Source of the DNA: Pseudophaeomoniella oleicola
Lineage: Eukaryota > Ascomycota > Eurotiomycetes > Phaeomoniellales > Phaeomoniellaceae
Direction of reading: 5' to 3'
Assembly (NCBI GenBank): GCA_003868215.1
Contig: QWDQ01000083.1
Span: 22,628-86,627, forward strand
Length of the DNA: 64,000 bases
Positions within the stretch are counted from its first letter, which is position 1. Every line of letters begins with the position of its first letter. The position numbers were made by a program, and so were the translations under genes. The notes beneath the pieces are model-generated. The model ran no database searches. It was not told the DNA's origin and was given only the letters and a program-made list of their open reading frames with translations. Below are positions 22,801 to 33,728 of this stretch, in pieces.

Positions 22801-25800
22801 GCGATCTCAAGGGTAGTGATAACGCCTTGCAGGTCTCCGATACGTTCATCAATAGATGCTTTGATGTTCGTATCTTTTATCAAGATCAAACTCAAGATGC
22901 CTGGTCGATCATCCTCAGGTAAATATTTAGTCACTCCTGACAATCGAGAAAGGTCGGTTGAGAGCGTTGAGAAGGCTTTCATCGCGTCGATGTCTTCTAG
23001 TGAGGCATCCAAGTTGCCCAAAGTTAAACGGAGCACAGCACCCTTAGACCTTTGCCGAAGAAGAGTTTCAAGCATGATGTCATCATCCTCATCGTACTTG
23101 TCCTTTGATGGTGTTATGAGACGCAGTAACCGGTCAATGTCAACTTCCTTTGGAGTGTCGAGAAGCTCAAGTCTGATATTGCGTACGGTGATGGTAAGCG
23201 GAGACATCGCATGTTCGCTGTGGTGGAAAGGCCCCGTAAGCTCGGCCCTGTCAATCTGGAGGCCGAACCCCTCAGCTCTGTGCACCATCTTTACAGAGGA
23301 TGTTGACAGTTTTAGTGAACAATCGGACCCTACTAAGTCCAACGCTGCCCCCGAGAGCCTGACATTGATCTTGATACTCTTCGTTACAGACTTGGTCTGC
23401 GGTAGGCGTTCATGCTGGAAATGCACAGCCCGGCTACGCCTCGTCGTAGTGGTGTGTGAAGGCGAGAACTTGACAGTACTGACAGACGTGATGGAGCCAC
23501 CTAGCTCGAGAAGACTGCTCAGGCCGCCAGCTTTGTTCAGGATATCCTCTATAGCGCGTATATCGACACTCAAGCGCATCGGGGGAGCCTTGGCGTCTAT
23601 ATGCACCAATGTACTGCTTGAAACAGTGATGATCGATATGCTGGAAGCTGGCGGTATACTTCGAGGCCCTATCCCCCGAGAGTCAGTCTGCTCAGCAAAG
23701 CTGAGTATCGTACCAGAGGCATGGGCGAAGTTACAACGAGATATGTTTAGCCGACTCTCGATTTGCTGGGTTGTGGGCACGACCATGAGAGCCATACCAC
23801 CGAAGCGCATGCCGATGAGTAGTTCTCGCACGTTGTCCGATGCGCTTTCAATCCTTTGCCGGTCAGAGCCGTGAGCCTCAGTTAATATTGACGCAGGTAC
23901 CCTTTCAAGTAGGTTAATGTCGAAGCTTCCAAGAGACCCTTTCACTGGTAGGCGTAGTGTTTCGCCTTGGGTCGGTGCGGACTTTTCATCGTGTGGCTCA
24001 GGTCTGATGATCTGAGACAGGGAAATTAGCAGCTTTGCAATCGAGATATCGAAGTCGACGCGGACAGTGGAGATCTCAATCTCGAGTGTCTCTTGCTCCG
24101 TAGCAATGGTCCTCGGGGGCAGTGGCTTGTGATACATTGACGCCGCAACAGAAGTAGTAGATGCATCTAATGGAGACTCAAGTGGCAATTTTGAGAAGCG
24201 CACTGTTGGCGCCTGCGGCGGGGCAGACGCAGGAGGGGGGTCTGTCTCAGCAACGAGCGAAGATCGTCTCTCAAACGGTGATGGTAACCAGAGAATCAAA
24301 ATATCTACAATGAAGATGTCTCGAACGACAATTGTACCCACGAATGGCTGACCAGTCGCGGTTGTTGATGGCTCTTCGGCTGTGCTGCTTGTAGACATGC
24401 CTGGTGTCGACTCGGTCGTGTTCGTTTCCGAAGTTTCCAGCTTAAGCCCAAGACCCCTACCATGCTTTATCGAAGGTGTGGAGCTTGTGCTCGTCGTTGA
24501 TGATCTCGCAACCTCGTTTTGTGGTATTGTTCTATCCTTTGAAGGCTGTTCAGATGACGTCTCGCCTAAGCCTTGGCGTGCCGACTGGTAAACGCTCCAG
24601 GCACCAGGCATGGCAGGTTCGGGGACCGTCTTCGTCGTAGCAGCGCTCATGGCACTCATGTACATGCTCTGGGCATCGTCGTGAGTAAATAGCTTCGATT
24701 TTGCCAATTCATCAGGATCTTCATCATCGTTCGGTAACGGCGCATCGGAATACTGCGAGTCTTGGAGAGACCCTCTAGAAGCCTCGCTTCGACGTCGCAG
24801 GTGGCCCCTACGAGCGAGAATCGAAGCAGCATTTTCGGCGTCATCTTCCGAATCAGATTCCTGCAATTCATTGGCAACGACATCTTCCTGGTCCGTGCCC
24901 GAAAAGCCACTCATAAACATGTCTTGATACCTGCTTTCAGCAGGCTCCCATGACGCTACCCTGCTGATGTTCGGACTCGAGCTCATGTCAGAAACCTCGG
25001 ACCTGAGATCTGAAGCCCCACTTGAGGGAGCCGTAGGACTTCGAGAATGGAAAGCCGGAGAGGATACGCCAGATGCTGTTGAAGTTCTAAAAGAGCCTTC
25101 TGTCTCACCTAGCAGGCTGAGCCTCACATCCTGAACACTAAACTTCCGCTTCCCGAATCGGGCATCTTCTGATCCGAGAGTATTGTCTATTGCATCTAGG
25201 CGCACATCCGACACCTGGAACAAAAATCGTACAGGCTCGACGCCAGATCCCTCCTCGACCCGAGGAGGAGGTTTTCGAGCCGATTCGAAAGCAACCTGCA
25301 CGGCGATATCCGCAACATGTAGCTGCAGTCTGTCTAGGAAGCCTTTGACCATGTCTGTCATGAAAGTTGGCAGCGAAGTTGCAGCACCGACTCCTAGTTC
25401 TTCAGTAGATGGGCTTTCTGTCTCAGGGGTGTCTGGATGCTGGAACTCTTGCGACTGCGAGGCGACTGTGGACTCCAACTCTTGGATCTCTTCCTCTGGC
25501 TCAGCTTGCAGGAATGACTGTGCGATATCTTCGGAGGTTGGTATCAGGTTCTCCAGACCACTGCCACCGCTCTCTGTTCGTCCACCAGGATCATGCAATT
25601 GGGTATAGCCCGTGCGCGTGCGTTTTGCAGCGGTCCGGGGGGACGAGGTGGATGACACTTGATCATTGCCACCTAGTTCCCGTATCGTTGCCTTGATTTC
25701 AACACCTGATACTTCGATGGCGAGATTGGCGGCATAAATATCTCCGGGGAGAATGATTTTGATAAGGCGTACGCCAGCATGCTCGAGCTCAACTCCTGGA

Positions 25801-26031
25801 GGCAGGGGTATTCTATCACGAACTTTCTGTTACATGTTAGCAACAAGACCTTCATACATCGGGTGGAAATTCACGGACATCAATCCTAAGTGGTACATCC
25901 TTCAGTTCCCAGACGCCCCAACTCAGTTCCAGGGAATCTAGGTCGAAGGCGTCGGCATCAATCAAGTCGATTTTCGAGACGATGAACCGCAACAAGCGCC
26001 GCTGGAAAAATGCAGGAATGAAGCGAGTCAT
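19841..26031 (-). CDS. atg2: Autophagy-related lipid transfer protein ATG2
   Basis: A rod-shaped bridge-type lipid transporter that works with Atg18 and Atg9 at the ER-phagophore junction to supply lipid for autophagosome growth. Exons 25879-26031, 19914-25826 and 19841-19858 (introns 52 and 55 bp) give 2027 aa. The N-terminus MTRFIPAFFQRRLLRFIVSK, continuing into DAFDLDSLELSWGVWELKDV, is the Chorein/VPS13-like N domain. The middle holds long acidic and serine-rich linkers (about residues 150-420) and a second acidic linker near 1250-1400. The conserved ATG2 C-terminal part has GRVVRSIQKGAMAFAKTTTS and LVKLGAKLALGTQTVLQ. The last exon has six codons (KYKRH plus stop), matching the family's basic C-terminal end, and replaces a 20-odd residue read-through. 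Divergent from the adenosine deaminase gene. Confidence 0.94.
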
Positions 26032-26965
26032 TTTGGCCCTCGAAGGCTAATCATAGCCTAGTCATGAATGTATAGAGGTGCACATGTTGGAAGAAGCTGC
26101 GGATGAAGATGGCCGTATCTCGGCGCAACCGGCTTGAGAAAGGGTCCTGCACAGTGAACCAGCACCGGCTAATCCCTCGTAAGGAGTCCAAAAGTAGTGA
26201 TTAGAGTAAAAGGTATTAGATTCAATTCACGGTGATCAATATCACATCAGCTAGAGATAGGAGAGAAGAGAAGAGCAGAGGATACGATGTAGGTCGAAGC
26301 TAATGTTCGTCAAAAGATCATGTCATGGGTTGGAGTCGAGGCCGTTATGGAGATGAGTTGTCGGAGAATGTCAACAGTGACGCCTATCAACGCCTTGACG
26401 AGGCCGCCATGTGTACTTAAGACTATTGGTCGAGACTTGGCACCTTTCTACCTTACCCATTCTACTACGTCGTAGTACGTACCTTAGGTAAGTTGCCCCA
26501 CCAAACTTACTGTATCAGTGATACAACATCTTGTTACCCGGAGAGTCATCGTGCCTTTCCGACAAGTCAGAGAAGAGAAACATGAAGACGGTATATCACC
26601 ACGTGATTTTGGTACGGACATTGAATACGATATCCTGATCCTGGACCGATACGGCTCGACGGCCAGGACTGAGGACTTTCCAGGTTGATAACACCTCAGC
26701 CTGCTCAAACTCCATTTCAGACTAATTACCTAATTATTTCTTATTTACCACTTCAGCGTCATACTCATACGCTCGTATCGCTACCTCCCTTAGGTACCTT
26801 ATCGATAGAGGAATTGCGGGGACCTCCGCCATTTTTGGGGGCAATTTGGGGGTGCAGAACGGACGATAAAATGTATGTTCTGGTATCAAGTACCTATCCT
26901 TGCTTACTTTCCACGCCTCAGTCTTCTCTTCTCGAATTCATTCTACGTCTGCAGAATCGCGCAAG
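26032..26965. promoter_or_regulatory. Divergent promoter between ATG2 and the adenosine deaminase
   Basis: 934 bp supplying both genes. It contains a palindromic patch at 26,463-26,490, where CTACTACGTCGTAGTACG runs into TACCTTAGGTA, and a second TTAGGTACCTTA at 26,790-26,801. The same word families recur in other spacers of the window. The reader should treat factor identity as unknown. Confidence 0.5.
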
Positions 26966-28714
26966 ATGTCAGGCTCTTCACTCGAAGACGAAGAGATAGA
27001 TTCCGAGTTGGAATGGGAACTGGACGAAGGTATCCCTCAGTTCGAGGATGAGTTTATTCAAAGATACCTGAATGGACGAGAAGCCTTGATCGAGCAAGAG
27101 AAGAATCAGAGACATGATCGTGCTTTCAAAGATGCAATGTCCCCGATGGCTTTTGAGGCTGCTAGGATCATGGCTCTCGTGCGGAAAAGGGAGCTTAAAA
27201 CTATTTGGACCAGCGAATATGAGGAGGAACTTGCCCACAAGAACAACGGCAACCTGTTCCCCGGCATGATGTTCACGTTAGCCCGTGACCGCATGGAGAA
27301 TACAGAACTATGGAAGATCCTTTCCAAGATGCCGAAAGGGTCAATTCTCCATGCGCATATGGATGCCATGATCGATACAGACTGGCTTGTAGAGCAGGCC
27401 CTGGAAATCCCCGGCTACTATATCACCAGTCCTGAGCCTCTTACCTCACAGAAGGCCTTAGATTTTGCGGGCATCCAGTTTCGGTACATCCCAGATGGTA
27501 CTGCACAAGCGGCAGAGAGTCTTTGGACGTCGTCATACGCCCCTGAAACACCAATCCCCGTCGCTACCGCTGCTTCTTCGTTCCCTGGCGGGGTGGAAGC
27601 ATTCAAGGCGTGGTGTATATCTCGCATGGTTATCACAGCCGAAGAGTCTCTGTTTCATCACCATGGATTGAATGCTGTCTGGCGCAAGTTCGCGTCCTGT
27701 TTCCTCGTGATTGATGGGCTTTTTTACACAGAACCCATCTTTCGTCGCTGTATCCCAAGACTCCTGGACCAGTTGCACCAGGATGGTGTCAAATATGTCG
27801 AATTACGCTTGTCTTTGGGTCGTCCATTCTATCGCTCTGGTTCATCGACCCCCGAATCAGACTTTCTCTATTTCTTTCAGTGCTTCTCCGAAGAAGTTGA
27901 TGCATACAAAGCTACCGAAGCCGGCGCTGGGTTCTGGGACGCTCGTATTCTCTGGACAGCCATCCGCAAATTCGGCAACCGTCTCCTTATCAAGAATATG
28001 AAACAATGCATCGATGCTAAGCTCGCATACTCCGACCGAATTTGCGGATTCGATTTTGTTGCGCAGGAAGATATGGGCCGACCCCTAGTCGACCTTCTGC
28101 CACTGTGCTTCTGGTTCCGTAAAGCATGCGCTGAAGCGGGGGTCAATATACCGTTTTTCTTTCACGCCGGCGAATGCCTAGGAGATGGTGATAGTACAGA
28201 CCAAAACTTATTCGATGCAGTTCTCCTTGGCACCCGACGCATCGGTCACGGATTCTCACTCTACAAGCATCCTTTACTCGTCGACATGGTCAAAGATAAG
28301 CGAATCTTGATCGAGACCTGTCCTATATCTCACGAGATCTTACGCCTGACCAGTTCGATTCTCTCTCATCCGATGCCAGCCCTCCATTCCCGCGGCGTCC
28401 CGATGTCCCTTTCCAACGACGATCCCGCCATCCTCGGCCACGGCAAGAACGGCCTCACCCACGACTTTTTCCAGACATACCTCGCCTTCGAGAACCTCGG
28501 ACTAGAAGGCCTGGGCACGATGGCCGAGAACAGTGTCAAGTGGTCTGCGTTTGAAGATGAAACCCAAGCCGAATGGACGAAAGGTATCAAAATGGGCAAA
28601 GCCGGAAGCGGCATCAAGGGTGAACGATGCAAAGAATGGAACCAAGAGTTTGAGAAATGGTGCGAATGGGTTGTGGAGAAGTATGCTCTGACCGTCGATG
28701 ACGACGATGAATAG
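26966..28714 (+). CDS. Adenosine deaminase, ADGF/CECR1 (ADA2)-like
   Basis: A zinc hydrolase of the metallo-dependent amidohydrolase fold expected to deaminate adenosine (or a related purine) to inosine. One exon, 582 aa; the ATG at 26966 was taken because the frame before it has no ATG. Visible active-site motifs are ILHAHMDA (metal-binding HxH and substrate pocket, about residue 128), VKYVELRLS, FFHAGE (about 398-403, catalytic Glu), RRIGHGFSL (about 425) and SLSNDDPAILG (about 480-490, metal and catalytic Asp). The order and spacing fit the ADGF branch, which is longer than classical ADA. Unlike animal ADA2 it has no signal peptide but begins with an acidic segment (EDEEIDSELEWELDEG), so it is probably intracellular. 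Substrate is inferred from family only. Confidence 0.88.
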   Translation: MSGSSLEDEEIDSELEWELDEGIPQFEDEFIQRYLNGREALIEQEKNQRHDRAFKDAMSPMAFEAARIMALVRKRELKTIWTSEYEEELAHKNNGNLFPGMMFTLARDRMENTELWKILSKMPKGSILHAHMDAMIDTDWLVEQALEIPGYYITSPEPLTSQKALDFAGIQFRYIPDGTAQAAESLWTSSYAPETPIPVATAASSFPGGVEAFKAWCISRMVITAEESLFHHHGLNAVWRKFASCFLVIDGLFYTEPIFRRCIPRLLDQLHQDGVKYVELRLSLGRPFYRSGSSTPESDFLYFFQCFSEEVDAYKATEAGAGFWDARILWTAIRKFGNRLLIKNMKQCIDAKLAYSDRICGFDFVAQEDMGRPLVDLLPLCFWFRKACAEAGVNIPFFFHAGECLGDGDSTDQNLFDAVLLGTRRIGHGFSLYKHPLLVDMVKDKRILIETCPISHEILRLTSSILSHPMPALHSRGVPMSLSNDDPAILGHGKNGLTHDFFQTYLAFENLGLEGLGTMAENSVKWSAFEDETQAEWTKGIKMGKAGSGIKGERCKEWNQEFEKWCEWVVEKYALTVDDDDE

Positions 28715-29650
28715 TCTCATGAAACATGATACACGCACAGAGAGAGAGAGAGAAAAGCAGAGGCCATCAACTGAGGCTAGATATCAGATGTTCAACCATC
28801 CAAAGTATAAAAAAAAATACAAAATCCAATGATCACTAATTGCGAAACCTGATAATAATGATTCAATACCGAAATATCTTCGACACCTTCCCTCGCCCCC
28901 CCTCCCCTTTCACCGTCCGGGATTCCGCTGTATAGAGCCTCATGCCAAACACTTACCTACTAATGACCCTCCTCTGACATAAGTACATGTACGTACACAC
29001 CAACAAAAAGAAAAACCCCTCAATATTCTAAAAAGAAAAGGAGAAGGAAAGGGGGAGGGGGGGGGGAACTGAAAAGGGTGTGCCAGATAGCAGGTAAATA
29101 TATACATTAGGTGAACGACTGGTGAAAGGGAAAATGCAAGCTTGTACTCGAACTATACTGTTCTACATACATACTATAGGTAGTATGCTGCTAAATCTCG
29201 AACATGTATTTTGCAGATTCGTGCACAGGAAACAGGATTTGGAACCAGGTTATTCAATTCAGCCGACGAAACTAACAATACATTTTCTTTTTTTTTCTCT
29301 TTTCTTTCTTCCTTTTCTTCTGCTTGCCTGCTCGATCCTCGTAAAATGACATAAAGAACATGACTTTTGAGGGACACCGAAATAAGTGATGATAAGGATA
29401 GGAATGCTCGACCGAGTGTGGTTGATGAAGGAGCCGTAGATCGAATTGAAAATACCAAGAACAAGACTTCGAAGCAGAGACATGCCAAAGCAAAATAAAA
29501 ATAGAAGAGGGGACGGGCTGGACACAATAAGAAATTAGACAACGGCAAACCTAAGACCTCGCAGATGCTTCTTGCGGGTTACAGTTTCCCTGACTCCGAA
29601 CTCGCGATACGAGAACCAAGGACAAATGCCACTCTGCTCGCTAGAGGCGA
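28715..29650. other. Convergent spacer with homopolymer tracts
   Basis: No gene seen. It holds an (AG)n run at about 28,739-28,755, a G-rich tract near 29,050-29,066 and T-rich sequence near 29,281-29,300. These fit 3' UTR or terminator sequence for the genes on both sides. Confidence 0.4.
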
Positions 29651-31314
29651 CTAAGAGGCAGGTTTCGGTGCGATTTGCTTGTAGACCTTGGGACCCGAAT
29701 CTCTTCGCGTGGGCGGTTCGCGGCCCGGACGATCTTCGATCTCCATCGCCAGCCATGGGTCCTGCAATAGTTCTTCCGCCGTCGCACGATCCCGCAGATA
29801 GCAGAGCATTCTTTTCAACATCGTCCAGGCGCGGCCACGGACACTGTGGCTCCACTTGTGCTGTTCCGTTTCATCAACCTTGGTGGCAACATGTTCGATG
29901 ATGGAAATGTAGAATTCATGATTCCAAGATTCGTCTGCATTCACGCAACGCAACCAGTGCTTTTTGAGGAAGTAGCCAAATTCTGACCGTCCGGGGCTAA
30001 GTTGTGCCATTGTGACTGAAAGGCTCCAGATATCAACCGATGGCGCGTTGTAGGGTATGTCCGGGATGACTTCGGGTGCTCGATACATTCTAATTGGGAC
30101 CATGGAACCTGTATTAAAGTGTCCACTGCAGCAGCCGAAGTCGACAAGCTTGATCTTAGGTCTCAGTTTTGCTTCATCAAGCCATCCGGAGATCATGATG
30201 TTTTGCGGCTTGATATCCCTGTGAGCAATGTGTAAAGCATGAAGGTAAGCCAGAGCTTGCAGGCAACCTTGGACGATGGGTTGAAGGCTTGCCAGCGGTA
30301 CGCTTCCATGACACAAGGGACTCTTCCGAAACCCTTGGAGGTCGCCCAATGGAAGATATTCCATGATCAGGAACAATTGAATGCCTCGGGCAAACTCGAG
30401 AGCTCGAATGTCTTTGAACGCGACAATATTTTCCTGTTCCTCGTAAGTATATACTCGAAGAAATGATATATATTTTGGACCCACGTGAGATAATCTCTGC
30501 AACGTAGCGAACTCGTCCGGAAACTCACAGGTCATGTCTTGCCCTGGAACTATGCCTCTCAGAGTTTTGGCAGCATACCGAGTACCCTCCTTGCGATGTC
30601 TGACTACTTGGACCGTCCCATTATAACCCTTTCCACCCCACGCCTCGAAAACGTAAACAGCATCATGCGCGGACAGGAGTTGCCTTGTCTCCGGGCCCGG
30701 TCTTTCATTTGGGATCTGGGGATTGCGGATTTCAGCATCTCGTTTCATGTGGTATATGGAGAGCTGGTCCACGAAACCTTGGGAGCCTTGCAGCCAAGTT
30801 GGCGCGTAAAGACGAAATTTGATGTACTCAGTCGTTCCTACAACAATGTTTGCAACACGTTTGATATCAACCCAAGGCAGCTGTGGTCCAAGCCGTTGGT
30901 TGTCAACTGAGATCCCACCTTGCCCACCGGACAGATCCGTGATCCGGACCAAGGCGTTAGCAAGTGGCTGGATACTAAATTGCAACCTGTTGATACGTGT
31001 GTCGTTCTTGTCTTAACCTAGCGCAATGTCACATTCTTCGAATCTCCCAAATGTGAAGCCCGCCTTTCGACTTTTGGGGGGGTTTCCAAAATGGACGATT
31101 ATACAGGGCTGTTCTTGTTCATTCTCAACGGCAGGCTGGCCTTGATGCACCCTCGAACGCCGCCCGTACTTCAGAAATTCAAGTTGAAGTGTGCTAAGCA
31201 AACGCCGTGACCTCCGTTCTGAGGAAGCTTCAAACAGTCATGAGCTTCTGGGGTCAACGGCAGAAGATAAGCAATCACTAGAATATTCTTCTCTATCAAA
31301 TCTGCTGAGTCCAT
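29651..31314 (-). pseudogene. FHA-domain protein kinase, reading frame broken twice
   Basis: Ser/Thr kinase with an N-terminal forkhead-associated domain, a layout shared with the Rad53/Chk2 group and with many fungal FHA kinases. The kinase part (29651 to about 30990) is one uninterrupted frame with a GGKGYNGTV loop, YAAK lysine, HRDIKPQN catalytic loop, VDFG and RAPE motifs. The FHA part is split. An ATG-led frame from 31314 (MDSADLIEKNILVIAYLLPL) ends at TGA 31171-31173. The protein then continues one frame over (LKYGRRSRV through GFTFGRFEECDIALG) to TAA 31013-31015, and immediately after that stop the same frame resumes with DKNDTRINRLQFSI, the FHA strand leading into the kinase. I found no intron that removes either lesion in frame. 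Either a recent pseudogene, two assembly errors, or an unusual expression mode. No ATG serves the kinase frame until well inside it. Confidence 0.7.
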
Positions 31315-32198
31315 GATGAGAACCAATGGTGAACAACGGAAGTATTGTGCTATACGGTACGGGCACTGAAGCAATTGAAGGGAGAAGACCAAAGAGCTGA
31401 GTAAGGTTTGTAGGGGATAGCAAAGAGCTCAGAATAGAGAAGCAGACAGTGGATAGAACTGCTTCAAAAGAAAAGGGAAAAGGTAACATGAAGGAGTGGT
31501 AGCTTATATACAGTGGTTATCAGCAGTGAGCTCCGGTCAGGTACAAACCAAGTCATTCATCAGCAACACCATATCTGCCGTCATGATATCAGTGTGGTGG
31601 TACGAGATCAACTTCTGTAAGATTGCAAAATAACACAGTAACAAGGCGCCTGTGCCATAGCCGAAGAGTGTTCATGTGATGACGGACTCAACCGCCTAAG
31701 AGACAAATCCGCGTACAAAGGCTATGATAATATGACCGACCATAAGAAGCGGTATGAATATCGTAGTACACGAGGTTGCACAAAGACTGCACAAGACGAC
31801 TGAAGTCGGACAATTGCCAAGGTTACGGTCCCGAACTCGGAAGAAGATCGCAACTTCATTGGCTGATAACATCACAAGTCTGCAGCCTCGCTCTGACTGC
31901 TTCTTGTGTTGATGACTGTTTGTACCACCTCAGCAAGAGACAATTCAGGCCTGACTTGTGCACCCAAAGTCATGGCGCTCTTGACGCGTATGTTTGGTGA
32001 AAGCCAGAGACCGGTCACTTCTCGACCTCATATCACACTGCGTATAGAACAAAGTCCAGCCGTTAGTGAAGGTACATCAGATACCTGTCTCGGTATTCAA
32101 TACTGCAGATACTCTGGCGCCGTCATCCCTGCGGATCTCCTGACTAGCCTGCGCCATTTGCCTCCGTGTACAGATATTGACCTCCAGAAATCACGAAC
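31315..32198. other. Divergent spacer, no gene seen
   Basis: Between the 5' end of the broken kinase gene and the hypothetical gene at 32199. Only short overlapping frames; no recognised regulatory site. Confidence 0.4.
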
Positions 32199-32915
32199 AT
32201 GGCAGGTGCTTCGCTGAACAGCCCATATCGCGACGAACTGAGCGAGCCAGACTTTTATTTTCACCACGGTGGTCGCCATTATTTCGAGTTTGACAGCCAT
32301 TCAGCCTTGTTAATCAAGCATCTCAACGAGCAAGGCAACAAATGGCCCAAGGGTATACCAGAACCATCAACCTTGTCTGTCCCTTCCAACGAGCGTTGGC
32401 GCACGCCCAGTCTCCCACCGGCCGAGGATTGCCTTCAAGAAGCCCTCAAACTGAGAATACAGCTTGCAACGCTAAGAGAGGGGTACCATAAGGGCGAGAT
32501 CCCTTTCCCAGAAGCTGCCGCTCAGGAGTCAGAGCTGCTGAAACAATTGAATACCTGGGAAGAATATAAGCCACCTCTTCCCAAATGGCCTGGGAGATCA
32601 TTCGGAGCCATATGCTACCCACCGCAGCCGAAAGAGAGGAGATCTCGGCGTGGCATCGGAACACCATGGGCATCTCGCCTCCGCAACCGCCCGCGAGTCC
32701 TCTACAACCCCGCCGACATCCAAGCAAAAGCAAGAATAAAAATGAAGCTCGCAGCGAACAAGAGCAAACAGCAGGTACACGCTCCTGTTAAAAGCCCATC
32801 ACCTCCTCTTCCACACCCCTACCTTCGCCCCCTTTCCGCTCTCTTCTCTACCGTTGAAGTCGACGGCTATACAGAAATCGAATACAAGGCACCGAGGCGT
32901 GTCGCTTTGGAGTAG
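32199..32915 (+). CDS. Hypothetical protein, 238 aa
   Basis: Single open frame from ATG 32199. I do not recognise it. The N-terminal half is mildly acidic and includes EPDFYFHHGGRHYFEFDSHS and a helical stretch (CLQEALKLRIQLATLREGYH). The C-terminal half is basic and proline-rich (RRSRRGIGTPWASRLRNRPR, KMKLAANKSKQQ), suggesting nuclear or nucleic-acid association, though that is only composition. No signal peptide or membrane span. Codon choice resembles the real genes nearby. Confidence 0.6.
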   Translation: MAGASLNSPYRDELSEPDFYFHHGGRHYFEFDSHSALLIKHLNEQGNKWPKGIPEPSTLSVPSNERWRTPSLPPAEDCLQEALKLRIQLATLREGYHKGEIPFPEAAAQESELLKQLNTWEEYKPPLPKWPGRSFGAICYPPQPKERRSRRGIGTPWASRLRNRPRVLYNPADIQAKARIKMKLAANKSKQQVHAPVKSPSPPLPHPYLRPLSALFSTVEVDGYTEIEYKAPRRVALE

Positions 32916-33728
32916 AGAGGAGGTTGAGCGTTGGGGGTTTTCACAAGTGGGGCATTCTTAATGAACTAAATCTCAATTATATTCAAAGAGACGCTCCCAA
33001 ACCTCGTAATACTTTCTCTTGTACCCCATACCCTTCATAAGCTCCATCCAACATATGTACCTACTAAGACAACCATATGATATTCTAACCACTATGAACC
33101 TATGCATATATGTATGTATACTGTCCAAAAGGGAAGTCGGTGTTGTAAGGTGATGTGGGGATAGGAAGATAAACGACTTGGTTGGGGATGATGGCCATGA
33201 AAGAAGGTGGTGGTGGTGGTGGTGGTATGTCGCTCATACAGGGGTCTCGTAGTTACACACTGACTGGTGGGAAAGTGTATATTGTATATATGTGAATGAT
33301 GGGAGAGAGAGAGAGTGAGTGAGACAGAAGAACGCTACCAATGCTTATGCGAGTCAGACTGAACAGTTTTCTTTTTGTAAGATAGCTTTCAATTCCCAAA
33401 AGACTATCTAGCTACGTAGTAGTAGTCTGGATACGCTGTTGTCATCAGTGTAATCCCACACAACAGTCAAACAGGTGCCGACAGTCAGGTTGCTAGCTAG
33501 GCAGGACGTGTCACTAACCCGCTGTCAAAACAGATATGTAATGACACTGACATCTCAAAAAACAAGATTCAACCTTCACAACCCATAACGATAATGCAAA
33601 CCCAAGGTCCATGTCCCAATTTTGTTCTCCCAGAAACGCCTTTTGCCATGACTGATATCAAAACGGTAACAAGCAGACGGTTTGTTTAAAAGAACAAGTT
33701 GACGCCTGCCATCTCAAGAGGGGGTATC
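32916..33728. other. Convergent spacer, no gene seen
   Basis: Holds a GGTGGTGGTGGTGGTGG triplet run near 33,206-33,225, a GAGAGAGAGAG run near 33,304-33,314 and a CTACGTAG palindrome at 33,412-33,419. Nothing coding. Confidence 0.4.

Noticed and set aside
22708-23874. 388-codon open frame on the + strand inside ATG2
   Set aside because: Exactly antisense to the well-supported ATG2 exon, Ser/Arg-rich shadow composition, no family motif.
31013-31209. Short intron as the explanation for the broken FHA-kinase frame
   Set aside because: The possible GT..AG pairs are 18 or 31 bp, below workable intron size, and the resulting phases do not match the kinase frame.
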